Of a stretch of DNA of 64,000 nucleotides, positions 48,241-59,383 are shown piece after piece. Within the stretch, counting starts at the first letter, position 1. Each line of letters starts with the position of its first letter. The notes beneath the pieces were generated by a model. That model had not been told where the DNA came from, ran no database searches, and was given only the letters and a program-made list of their open reading frames with translations. The translations under genes were made by a program, and so were the position numbers. Origin of the DNA: Mesocentrotus franciscanus (Eukaryota > Echinodermata > Echinoidea > Camarodonta > Strongylocentrotidae); the NCBI GenBank assembly GCA_037976565.1, contig CP137668.1:24820280-24884279 (forward strand), in the 5' to 3' direction.

Positions 48241-50482
48241 GTAGTAACATGTTAATGGTAAAAAATAGATGTTCTTCAACATTTTATATTAGTGGAAAAG
48301 AAGGGCTTGTTACAAAAGATTTGTGGGGGTAATTCCCGTCTTGTAGAATTAACAAGTCTTTTTTGACATCAGGATGTTGTAAAACAACAGAATGGTAAAA
48401 GAAAGGATAACACTAAATTGTCCTTAAATATATCCATGAAACAAGATTCACTGAGATTATGATATATACGGGTTGTCTCAAAATGCAACAAGAATTTGAA
48501 TGGCAATATCTTTAAAAGTCTTAAGCTGTCCTTGTTAAAATTTCATAAGTAATAGTATAGTTGTACCCTTTCATGTTCCTATAAATTTCATTGGTATCTG
48601 ATCAAAAACTACAAATTTATAAATTTTAGGGGCAAGATGTAGCACTTTTCAAATATTACAAGGAAAGTATGTTGAGCAGCATTAGTGCACAGCAAGTGTT
48701 TGCCTGGCTAATGAACATTTCATGGCAAGTTCTCAAATTAACTTCAATTTTTTGGCAACAAAAGGGGTGTTAACAGTTCAGATTAATGTTAGTAACATAA
48801 ACATTGAGCTTATTTAATGCCTATACTATCTCTTTTGTAAAATTATTGTGGTCGTATAAAATAAAATAAAACTGTGAAGAAACTTGAAGGACATGTAAAG
48901 CAATAAATCATAATCATAAATTTAATGTTTGATGTTTGTTGCATAACTTGCAATGGTTATTTGAAAAGTGGAATAAGTAATCCAGTTATTTTCTTTTAAA
49001 ACAATGCTTGGGTGTTTCCTAGTACAGTACATTGCTCACGTCATAAGAATTTAAAAATTAATAAGTTGAACAAATAACTACATCATCATTTACGTCAAGA
49101 ACTTCTTGAAATAGTTTGCTTTGATTCTTGTAGTTAAAAGATAATTTAAAGACCATCTCTGAACTGAAAAAATGAAATGGATAACTCATATATCAAACTG
49201 AAGCTTATGAGCCATAGAATACAGTAATTGGTACTATTTGCTCACAAAGTGTTCTGCAGAGGAGAAATAATTGTTAGAAAGCTTGAATTCAGGAGCATCA
49301 AAACCCGGAAATAATCTCACGAAATACAGAAGACGACTTGATGACGTCTGGATATGTAGAGGCTATAGCCATCGGTTGCTTCTTCACGTGTGTTTACGTG
49401 CTGTCAACATATGGTATGTATATCACTTTGTTTTTTCGTTTCAGAGTCTTACATGTACATTCGAATATTTCAACGAATTACAAATAATTATCAAACAGCT
49501 CTATTGTTTCATTGAATCTTTATTAGAAAATTAGATAAATCAATTTGAAATAAACTCAGATTCTCTGACAAGTTTATCTGAGTCCGAGCTAGGCTATCAT
49601 GAGTCGATCGACCTACAGAGGTTAAATATACGACAATTGCTGTATTTTAGGATGGGGGGTCGTGTGTCCGGACACTCTTTTGCATTTGGATTTAACAAAA
49701 GATATTTATTAAATGGCACCGACCATCATGAACATTTGTGCTTTATAATATTGTCAAACATAATTCTCAAACGATTTGTGAAATATAACTTACGTACACA
49801 ACCTGGCTTGCAAAGACATGGTATTATGGTACATGTGTACTCGGGGCGAGCGATATTTATCGATCTAATTTACTGTTACTAGAATACCGATTAGCGGACT
49901 TTTGAAAACCCTACTATTATCTTTTGAAAACCCTACTATTATCAAATTCACTAACTTTAATTTTCAGATTTAGGATACAGTTGTAGAATTCAAAACGATT
50001 TAAAACTTTCACAAACTTTCTCAAACAATTACTCGCGCATAATTATTGTTATTTGCATGGCTGGCCGGTCGCGAAGTACAATTGAGCTGGCTGCTCTACA
50101 TAGGGTGACGTTATCTCGATAGCGGCTGATTTGTCAGCTGTTTACCCCAAATTCAGAGGGGGAAAATGAAGTCTTTATCTGCTTAGTGTTCAATAATGAA
50201 TTGAAACATAAGTTTTATGTGTATGTTTTTGTATTCTACGTCCAATCAGCTTTCCATTGATGTATAGTTGTATTTTTAATCGGAGAAGGTCTTTAAAGAT
50301 ATCTTCATGACATTTTTCAAATGAAATAATAGAATAACTTCAATGGAAAGATTTGTCAGGAACTGCAGAACTTGACAGGTAAACGCTTATCGGGCAATGA
50401 AGCTATTTAACAGGCTCTTTTTGTTACTTTTGGAAAAATGGTACGTTTTACAAAATCAGACAAAACTTTGTATTTTTAGTTT

Positions 50483-50618
50483 AATACCCCAGTCACACCA
50501 CCAAACCGATTCCAGCCCGATTCCAAACCTACTGATTCTTTGTCATTTGGAGTAACATAATTTTTTGTTTGGTCTGTTGTCGGTGTAGTGTTCATCTCGT
50601 TGATGTGACTGGGGTAAT
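50483..50618. mobile_element. 136-bp MITE with TACCCCAGTCACA ends
   Basis: TACCCCAGTCACA at the left and TGTGACTGGGGTA at the right are perfect inverted repeats. The short interior has no coding potential. Confidence 0.85.
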
Positions 50619-50939
50619 AATCCCAGTGAAATTCCCACATGGTTTAGAAAATTATACAACAACCATACCTACAAAAAATTTCACTGAGGATGATAGAGTT
50701 CTTCTTTAGATATTGCCAATCAAACTGTTGTTGCATTTATTTTTAGACACCCTGTATCAAAAATATTACCACTTTGGAAATCAATAAGTATAGTTATAGG
50801 GTTCTGAAGTGTTCAATATTAAAAAAAAACATTTTGGGAGTTGAATTAATCTTTATTTGCCTGCAAAGAGAAACTCAAATAGGCAAAAATAATCTTACAA
50901 GCATGCCATTAATTTTTAAATATATAGTCAATGAATTGA

Positions 50940-51195
50940 AGACGTGTTGTGGTCTAATGGATAAGTCACCGGACTATTGATCAAATGGTTCAAGTCCTGC
51001 CTTGGCACTTATGTCCTTTGGCAAGACGTTAATATACCTTTGCCACTCTCCATCCAGGTGTTAGACGGGTACTGGTAGGAAAGAATTCCTTGAATGCTGT
51101 GAGCACCGAAATCGGTAGCCTAGAAGAGCCTGGGTAATATTGGAGCACCTTGCTATATGTGCGCTAGAGAAATATCCATTATTATCATTATTATA
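50940..51195 (+). mobile_element. tRNA-derived SINE
   Basis: GTGGTCTAATGGATAAG resembles a tRNA A box and GGTTCAAGTCC a B box, at tRNA-like spacing, but no tRNA acceptor stem closes. A body with 'ctccatccaggtgttag' and 'attccttgaatgctgtgagc' and an ATTATT-type simple tail follow. Body fragments recur near 59.5 and 60.5 kb. Confidence 0.8.
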
Positions 51196-51228
51196 ATTGA
51201 TTGGCATGAAACAACTTTTCTAGTATAC

Positions 51229-51330
51229 CTCTCTTGTCAAGTCATTAGAGAACTTCTCATCCAGCATCCAGAGATGTGATGAACCGTCATTGTACTTCAT
51301 GGCAAACATACTATCATTATCAACATTGAC
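51229..51330 (-). CDS. OSBPL1A-like: ORP exon I: PH-domain strands
   Basis: Acceptor AATTTAAG|GTCAATG and donor AGAGAG|GTATAC; 34 codons. It encodes VNVDNDSMFAMKYNDGSSHL then WMLDEKFSNDLTRE. This corresponds to human CLFFIKCFDDTIHGFRV, the middle and late beta-strands of the PH domain. It is only open in phase 0, which conflicts with the sequenced length of exon H. Confidence 0.9.
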
Positions 51331-52297
51331 CTTAAATTGAGAGAAAGAGAAGGAGAGAGAGAGAGGGTTGTAGAAACAGATAAACACAAATGTACAACTT
51401 TTTTGTTACAATCATAGGATATCAGTTTATCTACATGTTTACCTTGAACGGATCAAGGAAAAAAAAAACACCCCTGTCCTATAAAGAGTTGTGATTGATC
51501 AGAATCATTCGCAAGTTTGCAGTCCCCTATCACTTATGTACATAGTTGCGAGATTAAGTTGAAATTAATCGCAACTGTTTATAAGATGGAGCCAGGACTA
51601 CAGATCAGATTAAAAACATTAATTTTGATATTTGTTCAATTAGATGTTTCACATGCACAGCAAAAGCTTACCTGTGGTATTATAGTGAAACCAGGGTGTT
51701 GTTTGATTGCAAATCCTCCAATCAATCGCCAAAAAAAACTTGCGAACTCCAATTTATTTAGCCCAGAGTTGTGACTGATATCAAGTCCTGATTGATGTGA
51801 ATCAATGACAACTCATTATAAGACAGGGTCAATGTTAACAAAGACTCGATTTTGGTCACGACTGAAGTCAAAATACTAAATGAATATGTTTTCATCTTGG
51901 AAGTAGAAACTCAGAACTTGGCTACATAAATTAATTGGTGTATGTACTCTAATAGCTTTACATGTAACTCTTTATATGCCACACAAATAATATCGCTGTG
52001 GCACATTGTGTTTATCATGGGATAGATATACCAAAGGCTTCAAGATTATTTAACTGTTTCCCATGCAAGATTAATCTTTACCGGTGTTAACAGGGTTGTC
52101 ATGGAGCTAATCAAGACCGGAAATGGGTAATTTTGCAAAACCACCATGTTGCACAAAGCAATCTTTCCGTCAATTGGTGCCTATTTTTTTGTTTTGTTCA
52201 AAATTGCACGTGTGGCAATTAAGCGACCATGCAGAAAGGCAAAACAAGCAACTGAGGTGTTAATTATATGAAGTTTTCTTCCAAATTTCTACAAACC

Positions 52298-52360
52298 TTA
52301 ATATTTGCATGCTCCAAACTTTTACAGCCTTGTCGCTTCACTCCTGCATATGCATCGGCC
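52298..52360 (-). CDS. OSBPL1A-like: ORP exon H: PH-domain loop, one-base frame break
   Basis: Acceptor CTATAG|GGCCGA and donor ATTAAG|GTTTGT. After the codon shared with exon G it reads ADAYAGVKRQGCK, aligned with human PDAVHNIYRQGCK. The exon as sequenced is 63 bp, but flanking phases require 64. One extra base after TGTAAA would restore a human-like ending and join exon I in frame. As written, the frame runs into a stop in exon I. A sequencing deletion, an allele or a real mutation are all possible. A weaker alternative is donor use at AAA|GTTTGG, which keeps frame but drops about eight residues. Confidence 0.82.
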
Positions 52361-52660
52361 CTATAGAATTACACAAATTCAAAGGGAAAAATAAAAACAA
52401 AACAAAACAAACAAGAAAACACAAACAAAAAAACAAGGAAAGAAAAAATTGAATGACATTAATGTGTACTTTGAACTAAAATCTTAATACCAGCATGCAC
52501 TGTACTATTGTTACTACGAACACATCACTGCCGATTATTGTGATGCAGACTCAATATGGTGACTTTCCATATAGCTGTACATGCATTACAATTTTTTTTA
52601 CAAACCTACTCACAGTTAACTGTATTCTACTACTTCAGTGAAACCTAGGACTAAGCCATG

Positions 52661-53041
52661 TTTAAAGGTATAGACCAGTTCTGGTCATGCGATTGCATTG
52701 TGAAAGAAACGTGGAATCTATCAGAAAAGGTTGATCATCTAGCATATAAGTATTGGTGTGTAGTGCAAGGTTCTGGAATCATCAAAATGATAAGGAATTT
52801 GGCCCAGTCTTGGTAAAGTTACAAGCACTGTACACATAAAGATGTATATGGGACTACCCTATATCTATCCAGTCCGGATAGATATGATAATTTACCAAAT
52901 ATATCAACTAATAGGCGGTTTCCCGGCAAAATTTGTATCATCACGTATTAGTAAAAACATATTCTTTCACATGATTGGTAATAAGAGCTTCCATTTCATT
53001 TTTTGAGAGGGAGGCGTTTCCAAAACTGTTCTATACCTTTA
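52661..53041 (+). mobile_element. MITE of the AAAGGTATAGACCAGTT family, + copy
   Basis: The ends TTTAAAGGTATAGACCAG and the imperfect inverted CTGTTCTATACCTTTAA bound the element. The interior includes 'gcaaggttctggaatcatc' and 'ttggcccagtcttggtaaag'. A nearly complete copy in reverse orientation is at 54808. Confidence 0.88.
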
Positions 53042-53279
53042 AGGGAAAACTACAACCTTGGTCTAACTTCCTTTGCCTTAATTTGACCTTAGACTAAGCT
53101 TAAACCGAGCACTGGGTTTAAATGTCAGTAGAAAACAGACAAAAGGAGGCGTTTCCAAAACTGTTCTATACCTTTAAGGGAAAACTACAACCTTGGTCTA
53201 ACTTCCTTTGCCTTAATTTGACCTTAGACTAAGCTTAAACCGAGCACTGGGTTTAAATGTCAGTAGAAAACAGACAAAT
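53010..53279. repeat. 135-bp tandem duplication
   Basis: The sequence from GGAGGCGTTTCCAAAACTG to 'gtagaaaacagacaaa' occurs twice with essentially no differences (53010–53144 and 53145–53279). The second copy repeats the right end of the MITE, so the duplication came after the MITE insertion. Confidence 0.95.
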
Positions 53280-53560
53280 ACCATTGAGGGTTAATTAGAG
53301 CTACTTTTTCCACATACAAGAAATAAATAGATAGATGAATAAATGAATAAATAAATAAATAAGTGAATTAATAGATAGATAAATAAATAAAACAAATTAA
53401 AAAATACAAACATTAATAAATGTACAGGGTAATCAACTCTTCCTAGATAAGGACAATCTAGAGGGCTGACTAGTTGCCAGTGTAGGGTCAAACAAAGATT
53501 TTACAGCAATATTTTATATTTTATAGTATCTTGCTCTTAGCATCAGTTTTAAAATTATAC

Positions 53561-53631
53561 CTGTTCCTGTAGTAGCTCAGCATACCCTGGTCTAGCACCA
53601 CCCAAAGGTGTCGTCTTCTCATCAAACCAGC
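53561..53631 (-). CDS. OSBPL1A-like: ORP exon G: PH-domain beta-strands
   Basis: Acceptor TTGTTGCAG|GCTGG and donor GGAACAG|GTATAA. It encodes AGLMRRRHLWVVLDQGMLSY then YRNR, aligned with human FFGWRLFWVVLEHGVLSWYRK. The R.LWVVL…LSYYR pattern is typical of PH strands 2–3. Enters in phase 0, leaves in phase 2. Confidence 0.93.
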
Positions 53632-54631
53632 CTGCAACAAGTAAAGGAATTGAAAGGTAAATCACTGCAGTCATGGTACAGGGTATGACAGCAATAGCAT
53701 CTTTCGATTAACCCTTTCAAGACAAACCACTCAACGTTTTGTGGTTTGGTGCAATAAATTTTGATTCAGAGACCTACAAATATTCCAGGGGGTGTTTTAC
53801 AAAGATCCTATTAGTCAAACTTAACTCTAAGTTGGACTTAAACTGTATGGAGAGCCATTTGTAGCCTTAAAATAAAATATGTTCAAAAGCAAAAATATTT
53901 TAGACTTTTCATGAATTCCACATCAAGAACATGAAATCTCCTTGATAATAGAAAATATGAATAATTTGAATCAACATTTTATGCCTGTGAAAATATTTTG
54001 TAAAAGTTATTATAAAATATGAAATATTCTATTAATTCACTTATTTATTTATTTATTCATTTATTTATCTATTTATTTATTGTATGTGGAAAAAGTAGCT
54101 CTAATTAAATTAACCCTGGCTTTCCATAATTGTTAACTCCAACGTAGAGATAAATTCAACTTAGGATCTTTGTGAAAACCCCCAGATGCATGAAAAAAAA
54201 AATACTGCATACATTGTACCCATTTTGTTGCATGACCTCATTGCACTTGACACCATAAGGAAAACAAGTTATAAATTCCTTAAATTAGCAACACATTGAG
54301 GGATGAAAATCACTGTTTTTCAAACGAAATTGGCAATTTGTTTGAATTTTTTTTTAATAGCTTATAATCATGAGTATTTCAGTGCATATCATTAAAAGGT
54401 ATTCAAGGTATCTCTAAGATATTTGGTTTCGGATACTGGAAAAAATAATGCAAATTTTCCGGTCGGGTTCCAGTCTTGGCTTTTTCTCTCTCCCAGCACT
54501 ACATACATGTTAGCATGTTCATAACTCATAAGAGAGATGTATCACTTTTGATCTACACTTTTTCAAGAGGCAGCAAAAATGATATCAAATGAGAGATTCT
54601 GAATAGACAAAATATATTGTCTCACACTTAC
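53632..54631. other. Intron between exons F and G
   Basis: Contains copy 3 of the GGGGGGTGTTTC MITE (53787–54183), which is interrupted by an inverted copy of 53284–53376. Confidence 0.7.
53787..54183. mobile_element. GGGGGGTGTTTC-family MITE, copy 3, interrupted
   Basis: The ends GGGGGTGTTTTACAAAGATC and GATCTTTGTGAAAACCCCC are diverged from copies 1 and 2. At about 54030–54118 it carries 'gtatgtggaaaaagtagctc' and a TTTA-rich tract, the reverse complement of 53284–53376. This foreign piece makes it longer (~397 bp) than the other copies. Confidence 0.85.
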
Positions 54632-54676
54632 CCTATATAAAGGCCCTTCAAATTTATTGACATAGCTATGAACCAT
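54632..54676 (-). CDS. OSBPL1A-like: ORP exon F: start of the PH domain (15-codon microexon)
   Basis: Acceptor TGATTACAG|ATGG and donor TATAGG|GTAAGT. It encodes MVHSYVNKFEGPLYR, aligned with human VIYKALKRYEGPLWK, the first strand of the PH domain. Phase 0 on both sides, so skipping it would keep the frame but damage the PH fold. Confidence 0.88.
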
Positions 54677-55819
54677 CTGTAATCAAGAAAATGGTGACAG
54701 AAGGGGGAAACAAAATGAAAAAATAAAAATGAAAAATAGACCGGTACACAGTTCATACTGCATACCATATGAATCACCTTCCTGGTGTTGCTAAACTGTT
54801 CTATATCTTAAAGGTATAGACCAGTTTTGGAAACGCCCCTCTCTCAAAAAAATGAAATGGAAGCTCTCATTACCAATCATGTGAAAGAATATGTTTTTAC
54901 TAATACGTGATGATACAAATTTTGCCGGGAAAGTCGGGAACCGCCTACGAATTGATATATTTGGTAAATTATTATATCTATTGGGACCAAATAGATATCG
55001 CGCACGTGGTCGCGTAGTCCCATATACATCTTTCTGTGTACAGTGCTTGTAACTTTACCAAGACTGGGCCAAATTTCTTATCATTTTGATGATTCCAGAA
55101 CCTTGCAGTACACACCAATACTTATATGCTAGATGATCAACCTTTTCTGATCGATTCCACAACGTTTCTTTCACAATGCAATCGCATGACCAGAACTGGT
55201 CTTTCTCTTTAAAGTTACAGCACATATCACATTGTAGGCCTACTATTGATTAAATAAATCAAATAATATTTCATTAAATTATTAACTGATCCATTTCATT
55301 TCATTTGATTATTTTAGCAAATTTGAGCAAACTTCCCTTATCAATTTCAAGTCTGGATGCCATTTTATACAAATTACTGTAATTTTGTACAAAAGTATTA
55401 TACACAATGGACTTGAAATTAAATTTAACAAAGAACTGATAAAAAATATAATATGTGTCATTCATTCATTTCAGTCACAGAAATTTTGGTTATTAGTTCT
55501 GGATAAAGAGGTTGACACTGTTGATCAATCAGCTTCATAACCCTCGATCCTCCTTGTCTGGGATTAAACATGGACCCTGCCTTACAAACAGTTTGCAACT
55601 TGAATTATTGCTGGGCTGGGATTCAAACCTTGAACCCTTGGAAAGAGGGTCAAGGGAAAGAATCAATATACCACAACACTTCTATTATCTGGTCTATACA
55701 CATGTAATTAGCCCACTGCAAAGAATACAATCTATTGTTCTAAATTATTCATACATAAACAAAATATTATTTAGCATAATATTCATGACTACTGTTCCAT
55801 CCTTTCTCGTATTTCCTAC
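54677..55819. other. Intron between exons E and F
   Basis: Contains the reverse copy of the AAAGGTATAGACCAGTT MITE (54808–55212). The remainder is AT-rich, with no gene. Confidence 0.7.
54808..55212 (-). mobile_element. MITE of the AAAGGTATAGACCAGTT family, inverted copy
   Basis: It follows 52661–53041 in reverse complement almost throughout ('ctcattaccaatcatgtgaa', 'cttgtaactttaccaagact', 'caatgcaatcgcatgaccag'). The middle differs, with 'gatatcgcgcacgtggtcgc' in place of the + copy's 'tatccagtccggatag'. Confidence 0.88.
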
Positions 55820-56032
55820 CTTCATTGGCCGAAGGCTCACTAGCTGTCTGATGTGGTATGACTGTGCTAGGTCAAGGGCCGTTTGCCCCTTGGAATTCTT
55901 CACATCAGTCTTTGCCCCGCTCTGTAGCAACATAATGGCCCCCTCACGCTGGTCACTGCAGCAGGCCCTATGAAGAGAAGTATTTCCACTTGCATCTGTG
56001 CAGTTTATGTCTGGGGGTCTCGGGCCTTCCAG
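55820..56032 (-). CDS. OSBPL1A-like: ORP exon E: last ankyrin repeats
   Basis: Acceptor TTTTTTTAG|CTGGAA and donor ATGAAG|GTAGGA; 71 codons. It encodes LEGPRPPDINCTDASGNTSL then HRACCSDQREGAIMLLQSGA and KTDVKNSKGQTALDLAQSY, ending VSLRPMK. G.T.LH.AC and KG.TALDLA are ankyrin-repeat signatures and align with human DVNCSDQLGNTPLHCAAY. Phase 0 at both ends. Confidence 0.95.
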
Positions 56033-58046
56033 CTAAAAAAAGAAAGTAAAAAAATGAATTGGATTTGTATAAATTTTATATTCAGTACTGTATTTTGCTT
56101 TTTACAAAATTTACACATGATCTAGATGCAGTTTATTTCCTAAGCCATCTGACTCATATATCGTAATTGAATCCAGTATATACTGCACTTTGGTCAGTTA
56201 TGTTTAGGGTAAATGCGATTTAAAACACCTTGATTAAAATAGCGATTCAAATTATGATTTAAATCACCCTGAAAAAAAAATTGGTGATTTAAATCACTTC
56301 CATGTTAACAATTGTTTTACCGGTATTTTAAGAGTAGATTACAAATTTTAATGATAAAATTGATTTTTTTTTTTTTTCCAGAAAATAATGATTTTTCCAA
56401 ATGACCCTGGTTATGTTGCAACTAGTAAGGAGCTATATAAAAAACAGTAATATTTAATTATTATTTTTATCATTGAGCCTTGACTCTCTTGATATATAAT
56501 GTCTGTGCAGCACAAACGGGCATTCAATTAGCCAGGAGATAGCCACATTCATTCATAAGGATTTAGATTTATCTCTTGGGTAATCATTACTTACATGCAA
56601 ATCAAGTAATTGACAATATTAGAAAGCTCCTACAGATACAAAGGGGTGATTGATCCACAGCTCTTTACGTGATATTGATTGCAAGGATCGTAACTAGCAC
56701 ATTTCACTTCTGGTCATTTGTTATGGTTATACTAACTTCCTGGTCAAATGAGTATATTTTTGCATCATACCATATCCATGCGCATACCCATCTTACTTTT
56801 TCTTAGCCGTGCACATTTGACGTGGAAGGCTGGGGGGCTCGAGAAAAAAAAACAAGGCATGAAATTTCGATTATCCTTAATTTCAGATTATAAGGGGTAA
56901 TTATGGCTATCTAATATATTTACACTGATATTGACTGATGCCTTCACTTGGGTCAATCTTCAGGATTAAAAATAAACCAAAAAACAAGACAAATGTGACT
57001 GAGTCTCCAATATGCCTCTGCCTAAATTTCAGTTAAGATTCATCAACAGTTTAACCCCCATACTTTCACACACTGTAGCTTGTCAGCAAACACAATATTT
57101 GTGGAGTTAACTGGACAACACATACATCTGTAATAGTTTAATGTCACAAACAATTCAAGCCTACAACAGCATTATTCATAACGGTGGGATACATTTTGAT
57201 TGTTACATCTGTTTAAATTTCATATGTATGCCAACAAACCACTACTAAAGGGCAATACATTTCCATTAATGAAATTCAAAACAATTACAAATCAGCAACA
57301 ACCACATTGACAATATCAACCCTGCATGAAGATTGTGTTGAACCCCGTAAAATGGTTGATAGTGTATGCGGCAATGCATCTACATGTTGAAATAATCATA
57401 AGAGCACAAAACAGAAACACCAGTGAATAAACTACTGGCTGTGCAAACAGCTCTCAAGTACAACTTGACACTATCTTAATCTCCAGCTGCTGATCCATCA
57501 CAGAGATAACACAGATAGGTTTCAACGATGATTCATCAGTAATCAGACCCATTGAGATTGTGTTCTTTAATGACCTTTCCATAACATTCTAAAGATAATA
57601 TTAATTTGATATGAAGTGTGTTCTACCCTTAGTTTTGCAGTATCAAAGGTACAAAGGTACCCGCCCATAGTCCTACAGTACTCATTGTCGTTCTTCATGC
57701 GTGACACACTGAAAGTCTAGTTGTCATTGGACAATGTTGAATTTTGACAGATTTGGTTTCCAAACCAAATTTAGATTTTATTTGTAATGCAACATCGTAT
57801 CATTTAATATATACATATATGACTTAAATTACTCATTTAGCTATATTAACATATAGCTTCTTAATATTAGTTGAGCAGATAGTGATACAAAATTTTAAAA
57901 ATCTCTCTTTTTTGCACTGATTTTCTCACATGTATTACAATGTATCTTTTACATTATAATTTTTGTCCATGTACATATTCTTTTCTTTTCTCTGTACACT
58001 TTAAGTCTATTTGTCTCTCTCTGTCTCTCCAACGCCCCCCTACATG

Positions 58047-58082
<36 letters not shown>

Positions 58083-58308
58083 ATTCCTTGCTTGGCCCTC
58101 CCTCTTTCCATTCCTCACTCCCTTTACTTGACCCTCACCCTTTTGCTCCCATGCATATTTCCTGTGCATGTATATATATAGTCTATCCCTCTATTTACCT
58201 CTATGCTGATTATCATTGTATATTTTGTATGCATGTGTGCAAAGCATGGAAGTATAAGGAGGAGGGGGAGAGGGGGTGGGAGTAATAATAATTAAATTCT
58301 AATCTCAC
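56033..58308. other. Intron between exons D and E
   Basis: About 2.3 kb, AT-rich, with an uninterrupted (TC)n run at 58049–58079. Near 56270–56340 there are repeated 'gatttaaatcac' motifs. No gene or clear transposon was recognised. Confidence 0.65.
58049..58079. repeat. (TC)n microsatellite
   Basis: About 15 uninterrupted TC dinucleotides on the + strand, which reads as a purine (GA) run in the ORP transcript. Confidence 0.95.
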
Positions 58309-58394
58309 CATTTTTGCAATGGTTTCAAGGTCACCTTCTGATGCAGCATGTAGCAGAGTCTGCTGTGACTTTAGTTGTTGGGATTGTTCAGCAC
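58309..58394 (-). CDS. OSBPL1A-like: ORP exon D: ankyrin repeat helix
   Basis: Acceptor CATGTAAG|GTGCTG and donor AAAATG|GTGAGA. It encodes GAEQSQQLKSQQTLLHAASE then GDLETIAKM. TLLHAASEGDLETI is an ankyrin helix pair matching human ELLLAAAREGKTTEL. Enters in phase 1 and ends in phase 0. Confidence 0.92.
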
Positions 58395-59271
58395 CTTACA
58401 TGTATATCAAGAAAAGAGAAACAATAAATGATCACACCATTTAGAATATACATACTATGCATTAATTCTTCATACAGTCTTTATATGTATGTCCACAAAC
58501 AGATTTCTTCCTTCTTTTTCAAACCTATCATATCATTTCATTATGCATTTACTTTACATATAGAAATAAATTATGCACACAAGACAGGTTTTTCTTATGC
58601 CCATAGCTAGTTGAACAAGCAGTCAATTATTGTAACACTATAAATATAAATAATGATTATATTGTAAGTAATTCAACATTTTGTCCAGTAACATTCACTA
58701 ATTTTATTTTATTTTATTTCATGTATCATTAGGGTGACGTTAAGATTGCAATTGGGGTTTCAGTGAGGTTAAGGTTGAGGTTTAGGATTAGGATTAGGAT
58801 TAGGCCTAATTTAGGAAAGCCTTGAATTCAGTTGGTTAGGAAATTTAACACAGAACAACTTCTCAGGAGTGTCTGTTGTATAAGCTAATAATACGGTAAA
58901 TACATAGCAATGGTTCAATGATGAACGATTCCGCCCCTCATAAAAGGATAATTAGGTTTCCTTTTCTGTCAACCCACAATAATTAAATCAAATTGTTGTA
59001 ATTTGAACATTTTGGTACGTTAATTCCTAAATTAATTTCCCTTCTTGTTTGTATTCTGGTAGGTTTTCAGTCAATGATTGTGTTCTGTCTTTAAACCTCC
59101 AAAACATGTGCAAAAATATTAAAAAACTAGACCTGTGATGATGCAAATGATACAATAGTGTTATCACTGTTTAATCTTATCACCTGATAATCAATACGGC
59201 ACCAAGATCCCAATTATCATCATAATTGTATTCAATATCTTCACTTTGACCACACACACTCCTTGACATAC
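58395..59271. other. Intron between exons C and D
   Basis: About 0.9 kb, AT-rich, with short 'aggattagg' tandem repeats near 58787. No other feature. Confidence 0.7.
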
Positions 59272-59383
59272 CTTCAAGCAATCTCTTGACCTCTGACCCC
59301 AGTGCTAATTCCTTGGGTGACATCCCTTCTCCATTGACAGCAAACACATCAGCACCACCCTCTATTAGAAGCTGTACGATATC
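59272..59383 (-). CDS. OSBPL1A-like: ORP exon C: ankyrin repeat
   Basis: Acceptor TTCTTCCAG|GATATC and donor CTTGAAG|GTATGT. It encodes DIVQLLIEGGADVFAVNGEG then MSPKELALGSEVKRLLEG. LLIEGGADV.AVNGEG is an ankyrin repeat and aligns with human MLLLEYNADTTIVNGSG. Phase 0 in, phase 1 out. Confidence 0.95.

Larger units (their letters stand above)
47746..51228. other. Intron between exons I and J
   Basis: Holds the inverted dispersed-repeat copy at 47950–48240, similar short-element remnants near 48470 and (inverted) 50630–50760 ('gcaacaa', 'tggcaatatct'), a small MITE at 50483 and the SINE at 50940. No other gene is supported. Confidence 0.65.
52361..53560. other. Intron between exons G and H
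   Basis: Contains one copy of an inverted MITE pair (52661–53041), a 135-bp tandem duplication (53010–53279) and an AAAT-rich tract (53320–53400) that has an inverted copy at 54030. Confidence 0.7.

Noticed and set aside
49885..49930. 'tttgaaaaccctactattatc' tandem pair as a regulatory element
   Set aside because: A simple two-copy short duplication with no other support.
50940..51010. Genuine tRNA gene
   Set aside because: A- and B-box-like motifs are present, but no acceptor stem closes and a SINE body and simple-repeat tail follow.
55512..55973. 153-codon + strand open frame overlapping exon E
   Set aside because: Partly antisense to ORP exon E, whose ankyrin coding and splice signals on the minus strand are much stronger.
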